From positions 1 through 64,000 of the forward strand of contig JASANE010009865.1 of assembly GCA_030248225.1 (NCBI GenBank): a stretch of DNA of 64,000 bases, written 5' to 3'. This DNA comes from Trileptium ribeirensis. Lineage: Eukaryota; Nematoda; Enoplea; Enoplida; Thoracostomopsidae. Position numbers and translations under genes: made by a program. Every line of letters starts with the position of its first letter. The stretch's first letter is position 1. The notes below the pieces were generated by a model. The model was not told the origin of the DNA, did no database searches, and was given only the letters and a program-made list of their open reading frames with translations. This document shows positions 13,057 to 24,669 of this stretch, one piece after another.

Positions 13057-13281
13057 CACTCCTTTATCTGGCTGTGAAAAATACACACTGCCTTTAGCCA
13101 CATCAACTGCTATAAATCCCAAACGCGACAAACCAAACGAAACTATAGGTCGTGGATTACTGCCATCCAGGTTTGCTCTGGCAACTTTACCACCTTGGCC
13201 GCTGCCACCTTCGTCCAACCAAAACATCAGTCTAAACATAACTATGAACAGTAGCGATACAGAAGCGAAAACCGAACACAT
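13057..13281 (-). CDS. LRP/YWTD-like gene, first visible exon
   Basis: Encodes LMFWLDEGG, then GGKVARANLDGSNPRPIV and SRLGFIAVDVAKGSVYFS: a YWTD blade (LMFWLD for LYWTD, ANLDGSN for the conserved ..LDGSN). The donor is AGTG|GTAAGA at 13,057. The 5' limit is ambiguous. Either it is an internal exon starting at 13,231 after the acceptor ATGTTTAG, as in LRP genes, or the frame is open to an ATG at 13,281 with a good start context (CCGCCATG). In the second case 16 hydrophobic residues (VFASVSLLFIVMF) resemble a signal peptide, giving with the next exon a ~166-residue secreted protein. The upstream neighbour on this strand ends at 15,304, leaving about 2 kb for further exons; none was seen there. 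Confidence 0.72.
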
Positions 13282-13320
13282 GGCGGAACAATTAGCAAAT
13301 CATACAAAATAAAATAGTTA
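13232..13320 (-). promoter_or_regulatory. Ambiguous start-codon / splice-acceptor zone of the YWTD gene
   Basis: The ATG at 13,281-13,279 has the upstream context TTCCGCC, close to the animal consensus. Fifty bases further in, TTTAG at 13,236-13,232 could be a splice acceptor preceded by a moderately T-rich tract. The two readings are mutually exclusive and decide whether the gene is a short secreted protein or a fragment of a long receptor. Confidence 0.4.
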
Positions 13321-13882
13321 TGCCATCCATTTGAAAAGATACATAAACCTGTTTATAAAGTAGCTGCCAGAATTCTGCTAATAATATTATGCTACATACA
13401 TCAGCCACGGAATAAGAAATGATTTTTGGCACCCACCATTTGAACAAAAAACGGTATGTTGCAACAACTGTTTAGTAAAGCAACATTCCCCACACCCACA
13501 TTAAATGTAATAAACTAAAAGTAATGCTTTTACTGTATAAGGCATCATAGCTGCAACAAATTCCGTTAGCTTTTCCGCAAAATAAAGCCACGAAATTAAA
13601 TGTGGCCAGAAATCACAATTGTTATTTATCGTACTCATTTTGTCAGTAATATTTTGTACCATGATCAGTACATTCGAGTTCCTATCGCCGGTATTTTAAA
13701 AACAGACGGAAAGATTTTAAATTTCTGCAGCATGTAATTTTCCCGCAAAACACATCTGCAAGGTTAATTAGTGAAATAGCTAAGGTTGATTTGTGAAATA
13801 GCTAGGCTAATTTAGGCGCGTACACCTGGGCTGAATGCACTTTTGTCAATAGTCAGTCCATGATCTTAAAACTGATGATCCT

Positions 13883-14335
13883 AGCTTCTCCAAATTGGAG
13901 AGGGGGTTGGGGCCCTGGTATTTTTAGGTGCCCGGCAAAAAACTAAATGCCCCCAGTTATGGGCCCCTGGCAAAATTTTGGCTCCCCCGAATGTAAATAA
14001 ACATCAACAGATGGCATAAAAAATTAACAAACTTTTTCACAAAAATCCTTTTTCCGAAGTTAAAAATTTGACTAATTTCAGCAAGGAAATAATTGAAAAG
14101 TTGCTTTCAAAGAGTTTTTGCCGTTTCTGAACCTATTTATTAATATTTTATCGTATTTCACTGAAAAATATTAAATTCTGAAAATATTTTCATTCGACCC
14201 ATCAGTTCGGCTACCGATTGAAGCTGGATTGACCACCAGTTCACGTCCTCTGGCAAAATTTGGCGCCCCAGTTCAAAACAGGAGGCCACGGTTCATGCAC
14301 CTTGGCAAAATTTTCAGCGAATGGAGAAGCCAGTG
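13883..14335 (+). mobile_element. MITE family B, copy 1
   Basis: Begins TTCTCCAAATTGGAGAGG, passes through CCCTGG and GCCCCTGGCAAAATTTTGG stretches, and ends GGCAAAATTTTCAGCGAATG then GAGAAGCCAGTGG. The ends form a short imperfect inverted repeat (GCTTCTCCA / TGGAGAAGC). No coding capacity. Related copies lie at 14.6, 18.4, 40.8 and 49.1 kb. Confidence 0.7.
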
Positions 14336-14559
14336 GTTGCGCATAATCAAGAGTTCCCCTTGTGCTCTCTGTCATGACTGCGACGCATGAATAAATATCG
14401 TGCTATTCACAAGTATCTTTAATTGAAAACATAACATCGCAGTTTAATGACTGCGTTCGCTTACAACGCAACCACATGTACACCTATAGCTTGTTAATAA
14501 TACATTTAATTACAACGCAACCACACGTACACCTATATTTAAAATATTATTTTAACCTG

Positions 14560-14862
14560 GGCTCTGTATTCACTGAAAATTTTGCCAAAGGCATGAACCG
14601 GAAGAATGGGGAACCGATTTTAGCATGGACATTTCGCCAGGGGAAAAAGCGTCGGAAGCGCTTCTCATAGAGAAAAAATTTATTTTGAAGCAAATTTTGA
14701 AAAAAAAATTAAGAAAATGCAAAAAAATCTTAAAGCGGTGATGAACTAGGATAAGCAAAACTATTCCAGAGGACACCAACCTGAGGGAGCACTCGGTCTC
14801 TAACAGGTGGCACTCGAAAATTCCAGGAGCCACCACCCTCCATCAATTTGGAGAGCCACGTT
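14560..14862 (-). mobile_element. MITE family B, copy 2 (inverted)
   Basis: Reverse orientation: CTGGGCTCT, CACTGAAAATTTTGCC and GCATGAACC at the left, CAATTTGGAGAGCC at the right. TTAA occurs just outside both ends (in TTTTAACC and CGTTAAAG) and might be a target duplication, but it is not shared by the other copies. It lies about 225 bp from copy 1 in opposite orientation. Confidence 0.65.
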
Positions 14863-15303
14863 AAAGAGCATGAACTATTGCATGCAGTCAGAAGTGGCTG
14901 TCACATTTAGAACGTGCTAGTAACTTTGTAAGTACTAAAATCAGTCACCTTTCAAATTTTACTGTATTGAGAAAGAAATTGCTTCCCCGTGAGTCTTGAG
15001 CGAGTTAAAAGCGAATCTGAGCAGCGAATGTTCCTTCAACTATTACTGTACATAGCTGTACGGTTAAAATTATCGTTTGATAAACGGACATAAACTTACG
15101 AGATGAGAAAAGTATAATTAGACTTGTTGCCACGTATTTGACTAGAAATCAACGAAACCCATTGCATATTATAGCAAATTATATTTTCAAGGTCACATAC
15201 CACGAAACGAAACAGCAAAGCAACCTTCTATGTAATGATTTTACACATGTACCGAATATACATACACATTGCTTGCAATTCACTGATCAAGGTTTTCATT
15301 TTT

Positions 15304-15380
15304 TTAAACAATCACATAGTTCGCACGACGATTAGGCTCAATACATCCAAGTTTTGAAGCTGCAAGATCCTCAATGTCAG
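15304..15380 (-). CDS. RS/RGG gene, exon I (last, with stop)
   Basis: The acceptor GTCTTAG is followed by CT, completing a GCT codon with the last G of exon H. It reads ADIEDLAASKLGC then IEPNRRANYVIV and ends in TAA at 15,306-15,304. At 25 codons the open length alone is no proof. The support is the exact phase fit and the change to an ordinary mixed composition expected at a conserved C-terminal tail; PYADIEDLA across the junction recalls the acidic short tails of several nuclear RNA factors. Confidence 0.6.
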
Positions 15381-15628
15381 CTAAGACGAATTCGTTTGTC
15401 GATAAAACAAAGCAACATTATCACTCGGTGGTAGTTGTCGCAGAAAACAGATCAACACCATGTTTTATACCACGCGTATCAGAGCAAGATTATGAGTTCA
15501 ATTAGTTGTAAGTAGCTGTCCTAACTCATTCCATAGACGCGGCTAACACTCTGTAATCATAACTTTGCGTTAATTTAACCTCGAAGATGGGTGGTTAATC
15601 GGAGGACCCAACAGAGGTTGTGGCTTAC

Positions 15629-15673
15629 CATATGGCATCGGTATGTTTGTTGATATTGGTTGTTCAAATGTGG
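15629..15673 (-). CDS. RS/RGG gene, exon H
   Basis: A 45-nt exon between acceptor TTATTTTAG and donor ATG|GTAAG. In the required phase it reads ATFEQPISTNIPMPY. Both splice sites are strong and the phase (2 nt in, 1 nt out) matches both neighbours. Confidence 0.6.
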
Positions 15674-16269
15674 CTAAAATAAAACAAGAAATCGTGTCCA
15701 CAGCAATGTAAACCACTACTTATTTAAGTAACATGAACATTTAACACACGTTTCAAAAAAGACACATTAGGAAAATGAAAACATTGCCGATTTGGGGCGA
15801 TAACAAATCACACAAAACATTATAGACATCTGATTTCAACAGACCGCATAACAATCGGATACAAACTTTAAACCTGGATAAATCTGTCCATTATTATTGC
15901 TAATGTCACATGCGTTCAATACACTGAACTTAAAAAGCATAGCGCTCAGTTGGATTACTGGTGAAAGCACTCCCTTGCCAACTGCCAGGTCTTTTACTAA
16001 CATAAAAACAGCGTGCGCTGGCACCCATCTCAAGGTTTTCGTCAAGAACACAAAGGAGCTTTATCATCCAAAATACATGAACAAACTAATCTAGAGCTGT
16101 CTGTCGCCCCACTAGACATTAATATCATTATTAATAAAGATTCATTCATGCTATACATAATTTGTGACGACTAAGCACATGCAAATATTAGCGGAACAGC
16201 AGCAATAAATGTAGTACATAGTGCCCAACACAAGTAGTATCAGAACACAGAGAGAGTAGTGGATTGGTA

Positions 16270-16640
16270 CAGGGTTTTTTCAAAATGGACCCTGGGTCCA
16301 GCAAATTTGTTTTGAGTCCAGACTTACATTTTTGGCTCGAGAATTTCGCGAAATTCTACACAATAAAGAAACGTAATTACGAAGCGCAATTTGACATTAT
16401 TACATAATTACAAATATATAAATTATTCTCTGCCTGTCCCAATCCAAGATAAATGATGAGGGCCACCCGTGAAACCAGCAGCAAGCAACTATATACAGAT
16501 GTAAGCACAAATGGCCGAAAGCCTGCATTTTGTAATAGAATTTATTAGCAGACCCTATGTCTCCGAAGCCGAAACTGCCCTGGGTCCATCAAAAATTTGT
16601 TTTGGTCCACGTAAAAATATTTGTGCCCAGCCCCACCTGT
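16270..16640. repeat. Possible degenerate mobile element
   Basis: Starts near CAGGGTTTTTTCAAAATGG, the same motif as the left end of the element at 54,387. CCCTGGGTCCA followed by AAATTTGTTTT occurs twice (near 16,300 and 16,579). The ends are not clearly defined and no target duplication was found. An 18-bp palindrome lies inside. Confidence 0.4.
16340..16357. repeat. Perfect 18-bp palindrome
   Basis: AGAATTTCG followed directly by its reverse complement CGAAATTCT, with no central spacer. It could be a dimeric protein-binding site or an element-internal palindrome. Confidence 0.7.
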
Positions 16641-18349
16641 GAACCCAAAAAAACTTGGTGGTAGAGACATGGTGCCTTGTACAGCGCTATAATAGATTTA
16701 CGTAGCATTCCACTACTCTACATCGTAATGCCCAGATTTCCGAGTGCCGCGTTTAGCAAATAGATTCGAGTTGAAGTAACTGAAGTATATCATTGAACCG
16801 CAGAGAGCGAAACTTCCATCTACCGCTTTGCCAGCGGCAAAAATTGTAAAAATTTCTTTCTTGTCCGTTTGAGGACATCATACTCATCATTGAATTGATG
16901 GGTCTGCACAATTTTTTATTTGATCACATCAGTGTATTTGTGCGCTTTCATTACACACTAAAACCCGCCGACCAGGTTTTCCAGGTCAAAATGGATCCCA
17001 AAGGGTCACGGGTCATATTTTTTGAAATTTGCCAATGCTGGTATCTATCATTCGCGACCTATATCTCGATACCGGAAACCAGCTTCGTAACAAGAGCTAT
17101 ATCTTTGCTGTTATGCGTTTTTGTTAAACCTGCTCTTTTCGAGCAATGAGCCAAAGATTATAATTTACCCCCAAGTGAAAATTTCAACATTTTTAAAAAG
17201 CAATTTTGCACATTGGGAGTGAATTATCAGATAGATTATAGGGTTATTGAACCTTTTAAACAAGTAGCTTTCATTGTTATAATATTGGTCGTGTTATTAA
17301 CCCCGAGGGCCGGGGCCGCAACAAAATTTGGTAAATTTTGGCACCAAACGTAGTCAAATTTCGTAACACATCCAATAAGATATGTATATGTAGGTTAGCC
17401 GAACGTATCCGTAGATTTTTGGGGTTGCTAAATATGATAAACAATTGAATTTGCCTTTTTGTATCAAATAAGTCAAATAATGTTAATGCCCCACGACGTA
17501 AAAATAACTCATCAAAGTATTTTTCTTAAAAGTTATGATTTATCCATTTCAAATAGTTTTTGTATTTTCGGTCACTGGAAGAAGGAATAATGAGTTTTCC
17601 GGATTTGATATATGACTAGACTGACCGTAGCATTGTCAGTAAAGTATAGCTTATGTGTAATTGCTATCATGGGGCTTTAAGCGGGCTTGGCGACCTGAAT
17701 TTGGATCGACAGAATGGTCAATAAGCATAGAGTCGCCACACTCGCCCGTTTCCCATCGTTTTGCAAGTTACTAGTATAATTTCCTATGTCAAAACGCCAG
17801 TTACCATTGGTGTGCAATTTGCAGGCAAAGCAAAACGTTGAAAACTTGCATGGTATTAAAGCTAAAAACACAAGATTTGAACCTTACCGATTACTAATAA
17901 TTCATTCAATGAGCAGACTCAATAACCAGCTTAGAAATTGATAGCGATTAATTGTCGATAACCCCAAAAAACTATTCATAACTTAAATACCGATTTTGTA
18001 AGTAAAAAAAAGAAAACTATAATTATATTTGTATGTATTACCAAGTAAAACATAAGTGCGCATATGAGGGCACAGGGACGGAAAATACTGAAAATTTGGC
18101 AAAATCTGAAGAAATGATAAAAGATAGCATACACTGGCAAATACTGATGAAGTTTTAACAAATGTAAAGAAAAATTAGCACAAAATACTCGAAATATTTT
18201 AGCAAAATTGCGGATAATTATGAGTTCCCAATCATTTCGAAAATTTGACCCCCATCGAACCATCTACGAAAGCCGTCAAACCTCGCGAAGATGCGGTGGA
18301 GAAAAACATTTCTGTTCGAGGCTGTGTTGTGATGCAAATAATTATTACT

Positions 18350-18690
18350 GGGCTGTCCAAATTGGTGGAAAGGGTTTGGCGGGCATCTGGCATTTTCAAG
18401 TGCTCCCTGGTAAAAATCTTGGGCTCTCCATTTTGTTCCCACCCGGTGAAAAACCCTGAAGTACATAAAATCTGTACTAAAATTCCGTCTTGAGCCAAAA
18501 ATTTAACTAATTTTGTCAAAATTTCCTTCAAAATGCCTTTTTATCTCTGTCAAGAGCGTTATTGCAAATTTTCTGACACGATATTTAACCGTTTTTCCCT
18601 TGGCCCCTGGTAAAATCGGGCGCCCCCGGTTCGGAACCAAGGGTCCCCTGTTCATGCCGCCTCCTAAAATTATTAGTGAATGGAGAGGCC
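18350..18690 (+). mobile_element. MITE family B, copy 3
   Basis: Begins ACTGGGCTGTCCAAATTGG, contains CCCTGGTAAAAATC and GGGCGCCCCCGGTTCGG, and ends GTGAATGGAGAGGCCAG. Compared with copy 4 the order of blocks is the same. Several overlapping open frames of 80-100 codons on both strands here are translations of the element and not genes. Confidence 0.7.
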
Positions 18691-19136
18691 AGCATTATAA
18701 CGTTTGTTGCTGATTTTTTAGAGAAAAATTTATCTAGATTAGATGTCTAACGTAATTATGGTCAACTCTTCGTAAACTCAAAAGCCTTTCAGCTTGGTTT
18801 AAAATACATTTATTGAGATCGACCTCTGTATAAATTCAGTATCGTCGTGCCATACAAACGTCAACGTAGAAACCAATTAGCACCGAATATAATTTATTGT
18901 AGTAGATTTTAGTTTATTTTAAAAATTTAATACCAATATGAAATTATTATAGTGCTTAATACGGATCTGTAATAAAAGCATCGATGGATGGCAATTTCAC
19001 TTCATGTATTCGATCGCAAGTAATTACTTATGCAAGGTGAGAAATACCTGCCACTTTGCCTTATGATAGTCTCACTCGAAACTACTACGTCAACTGCCGT
19101 TAAATTTATTGCAAAAGTACTGATGAAGCAACGTAC

Positions 19137-19190
19137 CAGCCCCTCTACGGCCACGTCCCGGTTTTCCATGGTAATATCTGCCAGGTCCGT
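19137..19190 (-). CDS. RS/RGG gene, exon G
   Basis: A 54-nt exon (acceptor AATTTTAG, donor GCTG|GTACGT) reading DGPGRYYHGKPGRGRRGA: a small Gly/Arg/Tyr-rich RGG-like box, typical of RNA-contacting or arginine-methylated segments. It continues the composition of exon E and fits the phases of F and H. Confidence 0.65.
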
Positions 19191-19583
19191 CTAAAATTAA
19201 GTTTCATATATAAATCGGTGGTACACAGCAAAAAAGGGAGAAGAAATTATCATTATGGCACGGAATATGGAAAAAATTAACATAATACAGCTGCGAACAA
19301 AAATAAACAAATTTTTTCGCATCGTTCAGCGCGCTAAAAATTAACAACTGGTACAATTCTTATTTGTGAACGATTCGTGAAAAATTTGCTATTTTTATCT
19401 GTAACTGTAGCCTGTAATTTATAGTTTTTAACTAGCAATTATCCAGATATTTAGAAGAGATATCATTTACAGGCTCCACCATGGGCAATGCTACATACAT
19501 AACAACAGTATGCTACAAGATAAAATATAGATGCTACAAACATCTTTTTTATACAATTACACCAAAACCATCGTTTAACGTAC

Positions 19584-19617
19584 CTTGAGAATTTGCGTTT
19601 CCGGCTTCACGTTCAAC
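19584..19617 (-). CDS. RS/RGG gene, exon F
   Basis: A 34-nt microexon between AATTTTCCAG and CAAG|GTACGT, reading VEREAGNANSQ. It enters in phase 0 as exon E leaves, and leaves one nucleotide that pairs with exon G. Its shortness makes it the least secure by sequence alone, but both splice signals are textbook. Confidence 0.6.
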
Positions 19618-19624
19618 CTGGAAA

Positions 19625-22195
19625 ATTAATAAAGCGTTTTAGTCATGAAACGTAAATTGTATTAGCTCTTCCATAGATACTGCATTCGTGTAGAGTATAA
19701 TAGGTGTAACGTATACAAAGACAAATTAGTTTGGCCGAATTGATTTGGATAGTAAATTCACAACAAGCATAGATGCTATAAACCAACTAATGCTATCAAA
19801 ATTCACGCAATAGAAAAGTACGAATGCAAACCGAAATTAGAACTTTGCTATTTGCTGTTGATGGAATGCAGTACATGTGGATTCCCAAGCTCATTTAGCA
19901 TGGCATTACTCATGAGCCGTAAATGGTTTTAAAGACATAGAGCTGTACGCTCAAGAGCTTGTATGATCAAGAGACAAAAGGAATCTTTCTAGAATATGTC
20001 AAAATGGGTGTGCCAATATCAGATATAATTTCCTAAACAGATGTGCTAATAATTTACCCAGAAAAGTGCGGGCCAAAAAATCGCAATGCATGCAACCCCG
20101 TATTCTGTTGCACAGCTAAACAATATCCAATTTGAAGCGTTGACAAAAGAGTTTTACTCATTGCTATCGTATGTTCCTTTTACGCAGTAATGTATATCAT
20201 AACACTATGTTTTGCACTACTCGTAATGACAGCTGCCGACGATCAGCAGAAAACATTAAATCACATAAGGTAAAGCATTTTTAGAAATAAACATATATCA
20301 AAACTAACAAATTACTAACCACGCTTCAAGCAAGCAAAAATGTGTCCAAAGAAAAGACCCTTTTAAGCTCTTATGCTCCAGCCAGTTTCGGCAAAATTCA
20401 AAATTAAATTTTTAAAACAATATTTTGATTAGTTTTATAGAATCACCACCGCTAGATATTTAAACTTTACAACTACTATTCTTATCCCAAAAGCTAATTG
20501 CTTCCTATGAATATTCAGAATAAATCTGTTTGTCTCGGGTGATGACAAAATTAATGTTGACCGATTATACCGCCAATGAAACGGCAGAAGAATAGGCTTT
20601 ACCTCATGCCAAAAGACTACATAGAACAACCTTGAAACTGATATGCCCAAAATAACAAACCATTCTATATTTTAACATTACTGAACACAGAACTCTCGAC
20701 TTCTGGGATTTCACACTAGAACCATAATATATACTTCCGGAAACGTGAAAACTCAGTAGCATATATTTACGATTGACACGTAATTTGGATACACACTGGC
20801 TGGTAATTTGGATACACACTGGCTAGAAATCAAAAAAGTGTCACACTTCAAGCATGTAAGTTTTTAAAAGTACCATAAGGAAATTTACTAATAAGTGCAT
20901 TAACGACAGCCTGCAAAAGTAAAGTTACGCTTGCTAACTACCAGTTAGAAACCAGAAAGGACCGAAACTGCAAATTTATGCCAGAACCGTAACCATATCA
21001 GTAAGGTAAAATGAAAGTAGTAAGTATTTGCTGAAGTGAATGGTGAATATAATATTATTTTACAAGCTAAATAATACAATGGCTTCGCTGTTAAAAAATA
21101 GCGTTATCGCTGTTAGAACATATCGTCACGCCTATGAGGTACTGCATGGACGTATAAATGATAAATTTTGGCAACGTGTAAATTTCAGCATTTTTTCAAT
21201 TGGTTTTATACAAGTTGAGAGCTAGATGGGGGCATAGATTTTTGGGGTAGTTGTATACATTCAATGCAACTATACTACTTCGAAAGCGCCCAATTCTGCA
21301 AGTACTACGGTCTATAACATTTTTTTTCTAAAATTATGATGTTCTTGGAGGTTGTGACATATAAATTCCGAATGTTACCGCCGACATTGTTTTGTTATTA
21401 GGTTAACAACAACCTTTTGTTATTCCTACATGATTCAAGAAAAAACGTGCTGGAAGTAATCACAAATATTCCAGCCTGCGTCATGAAGCAAAAAACCGAG
21501 CTATTTTTAAAATTATTCTGGCTCTAGAGTTAGTCCAGCAAGTGTATGAAAAACTCGGGTGAAAATGCGTCTAACAATGTCACGAATTTCTTGCAATCAA
21601 CTGAAAAAGACACATCTCGCAATAATTGTCACTAAATCTGGAGTTTTCCGACACTACTTCATCATGCTCCCATTTGGCAAGTAGGCTCACCTTTTCTACA
21701 CTTGTGAGGAGAAGCCACAATATATTGAAAATTACAGCCACTGTTTATCTCTATGTAACGGGTGTTTAACTGCTTTTCCGTGCCTTTATAGAGTTCAGGA
21801 AGCTCAAATTGGAACCTTAAAACAAAAATGAACGTACACCAGCCACGCTCACCGAGAAATTACTGATATTGGACAGTTCTCTAAAACATATAATTTCGCT
21901 TTTATGTTACACAAATGATAGCTTTGAAAACAGTGTCTCAGCTATGATTTAGATTGTTAGCGAATTTCAACTAGATGTTAAATATTATAAAATTCACCAT
22001 GCATCTACCAAAAACTTGAAACCGGAACACTGATTCAGACAAAATTAACCGGAAATTGAATTTTGACAGAACAGTATATTATAAGGAATAATTTATACGT
22101 AATACAATATTACATTATAACGGAATGTCGGTACACCTTGGTGAAAATTTTATATTGTGTGAGATTGTTTAATAATACACACGTTTCCAGTACCT
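19625..22195. other. Intron E-F, unremarkable part
   Basis: AT-rich intron. A short direct duplication containing ATTTGGATACACACTGGCT lies near 20,783-20,825. Frames of 60-71 codons on either strand show no family. Confidence 0.4.
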
Positions 22196-22199
22196 GTAG

Positions 22200-23110
22200 A
22201 CAGATGATTTTTTGAAATAAAACTAGTAACTGTCGAGAATGCAGAGCGTAGTGAAGCATAGGTACACTTACACCTTTTGTAATTACGTCGATATGCTATA
22301 TATGGATATCACACAACACCGCACAAGTTAGAACAAAACTAACACCGGCAATGAGTTTCCCATGGCCGAAAACCCCCAAGTTGAGCAGCCCAGGACGTCA
22401 GAACAAATTTTCAAATTTTGGGTCAAGGAACCATGTGGGGTTCAAAAAGAGAAACAAAAAAGAGGCATCGACATTTATAATTTTGCTACGAAATAAAACC
22501 ATCCAGAGAAAAAAATCGAAAGTTAAGATAAAAATAACCTTGCTTCTCTGAAGGGTACTAAAATGGGGTAAAAACCCTCATTTTGACCTGAGACCCCACC
22601 CGTGCTCATGGAATCATGGATCACAGAGCAAAACCAACATCGGCAATGAGTTTCCCATACCCGAAAACCCTAAAGTGAAACTTTTCAGCTGCCTATGACG
22701 AGGAACCATGGGGGCACCATAGCTCCGTACCTCAAACCCCATAACTCCAGAACCGGAGCCATAATCGAAAAACAAAAAACACGCATTGGCATTTATCATT
22801 TTACTTTTACTATGAAATAAAACCAACCACAGAAACAAATTGAAATTGCTTCCGTGAAGGGTACTAAGTAAGGTAAAGACCCTCATTTTGACCTTCGACC
22901 CCAGAACCAGAAATCAAATTAAAAAAACGCTCGGTGTTGCATACGGTAAATCGAGGTTCGAATGAGCCCAAGAACGTTAAAATAGGCTACGTTGTTTCCG
23001 AGTTATGGCCGATCACACACACAGACGGAATTTAAACGATTTCATCCCTGCAACGCACAACCTCCACTACGTTAAACTACACTCTGATAACCTTTATCGG
23101 AGATAATCAA
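22200..23110 (+). repeat. Dispersed repeat family C, 5'-truncated copy
   Basis: Shares a long series of landmarks with 46.4-47.2 kb: GTCGATATGCTATAT, CACCGGCAATGAGTTTCCCA (twice), CAAATTTTCAAATTTTGGGT, CTTGCTTCCGTGAAGGGTAC and CGAGTTATGGCCGATCACAC. An internal segment is itself duplicated (near 22,340 and 22,640). It lies just downstream of exon E on the transcribed strand, within the intron. Confidence 0.8.
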
Positions 23111-23205
23111 TGGTAGGCTAAGAAACTGAGTAAGCAATTTCAGGTTTCACTGTATCTCGAAGAAACACTTAATGAAATGAATATATAAACTGCTATAATA
23201 CAAAC

Positions 23206-23737
23206 CTGATTCAGTCCGGATCTAGCGGGTCGCTCGTTCATATTTCGGGAATCTATCATATTATTATCATTATTATCCATATTATTAGGCAGACGAGCAA
23301 ATGGTGATCCTCCATGTTGATAATTTAATATATTTGGCCGCATCCCACCTGTCGGTGGCATAAATCCAAAACGAAGACCAGGCCCCATTCCAGGACCCAT
23401 GAGTTGAGGAGGGCCACCTAAGCGGTTCATTGCACCGCGTGGAATATCGTTATTCCCCCATGGAGTACCGTAGCCTCCGATAGCTGGTGGGCCTCGTGGC
23501 CCACCCCTCTGCATTCGGAAACGGTCACTGGGTGGAAACGCTCCACGACCCACTGGTGCCTCACTCATACCCTCGTTTAATTGTGTTCGTGATCTCCCAC
23601 TAAGAGATTTAGAGCTCCCACGTCCTCTGTCAGAAACTTTGTTCGATCCACCACGGATATAAGACGTCGCTTCTGAATTTCCTTGATCAGAACGGGGACA
23701 GTCGAAATCATAATAATAGTCATCATCACCTTGTACC
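23206..23737 (-). CDS. RS/RGG gene, exon E (Gly/Arg/Pro/Asn-rich)
   Basis: The acceptor ATATTTTAG and donor AATCAG|GTTTGT bound 532 nt, about 177 codons open throughout. It starts with the acidic-aromatic patch GDDDYYYDFD, then RGRGSSKSLSGRSR, then RGG-like and Gly/Pro/Met stretches (MQRGGPRGPP, GPGMGPGLRFGFMPP) and an Asn/Asp run (NNMDNNDNNM). This is the make-up of an intrinsically disordered RNA-binding or condensate-forming region. Translation in this frame joins GG from exon D without a stop. An internal ATG (23,568) is not taken as a start because the frame is open and equally biased upstream of it to the acceptor. Confidence 0.82.
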
Positions 23738-24060
23738 CTAAAATATTTCGATAAATATACGACTAATACATCACAGAATAATTAAAAATTATGTCGCGGT
23801 ACGGTGGCATAAGTAACGACGCGACAGCGTAAAAGCGTGTCTATGCCGAAGCGCATGTCGCGGCCAACTGGTACCATATGGTGGTGGGTTTTATCAACAA
23901 AATTCTTTGAAAGCAGTTTCGATCGCAAATTAGGTTTTTCAGTGAAATAGGAAAATTCTGTTTCTTAGCAAAAAGAGGTTATGATTTGGTGGCGAGCATC
24001 TGTATTTTTGCAGAAGCAATTTATTATACATGTTTATGCATTTATTATATGTACCGTCCC

Positions 24061-24078
24061 GGACCAAATTGTTGGTCC
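24061..24078. repeat. Hairpin-forming inverted repeat
   Basis: GGACCAA-ATTG-TTGGTCC, a 7-bp perfect stem with a 4-nt loop, nine bases outside the left end of the element at 24,087. Confidence 0.55.
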
Positions 24079-24086
24079 AGGCCGTT

Positions 24087-24668
24087 GAAATTTTAGGCCG
24101 GAACAGCAAGTCCTCCTCCACCCCACCCATACTGTTGAGTTTCAGCGAAACTTCTTAGTGTTGCCTCCGCTGTGTTAATTGGCCAACTTTTTGGCTCACA
24201 CGTTTTCCTCAAAAAATTAATGCATTTCACGGATTAGTATTTCATTTTGCGGCTATGGTTCACCACTGCAATGCTAAATGTAAAATATATATACGTATAT
24301 TCCGAAATTTAGGTAGCTTGGTGCTTATTTGTACGAATGTTTTAACTATCTAGGACGCGGCCGCCGTCTTAGTATGATTCACATGTATGTAGTTGAGTAA
24401 TTCTGAAATCTGTTGGAACTGATTTTCCAAGAAAGTAGAAAACATTTCCGCAAACCTGTTTCCAAAATATTTTGACAGTAGAGCCAAATATGTATTTAGT
24501 ATCAAGATTGGGAATTTGGCACTAAGATGCGAAAAATTATTTAATGTGATACCATATCATCTTTATTAATAGTCCCAGTGTATTAGGTACATGGTTGGTT
24601 AGAAATTTGTTTGTCGGCCCAAAATAATTATCAAATTTTTGATCGCTCCAGCCCGGGCCTAAAATTTC
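24087..24668. mobile_element. Non-autonomous TIR element, ~580 bp (probable)
   Basis: GAAATTTTAGGCC at 24,087-24,099 is repeated exactly in inverted orientation at 24,656-24,668; the match continues through GG with a one-base indel. No coding region and no convincing target duplication were found, so the call rests on the inverted ends alone. Confidence 0.5.
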
Positions 24669-24669
24669 C

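Larger units (their letters stand above)
15837..18345. other. Intron G-H, no other gene supported
   Basis: Frames on the minus strand at 15,836-16,051 and 17,677-17,871 contain cysteines but match no domain and would lie inside this intron. The stretch holds a repeat-like element near 16.27-16.64 kb and an 18-bp palindrome; the rest shows nothing. Confidence 0.35.

Noticed and set aside
15836..17871. Cysteine-containing minus-strand frames considered as LRP EGF or LDLa exons
   Set aside because: Cysteine spacing does not fit EGF or LDLa modules, and they would lie inside an intron of the RS/RGG gene on the same strand.
18208..18531. Four overlapping open frames of 82-99 codons
   Set aside because: They coincide with MITE family B copy 3 and neighbouring sequence; no family match and mutually exclusive frames.
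22940..22990. GGTTCGAAT box suggesting a tRNA or tRNA-derived SINE
   Set aside because: No A box or cloverleaf upstream; the segment is part of dispersed repeat family C.
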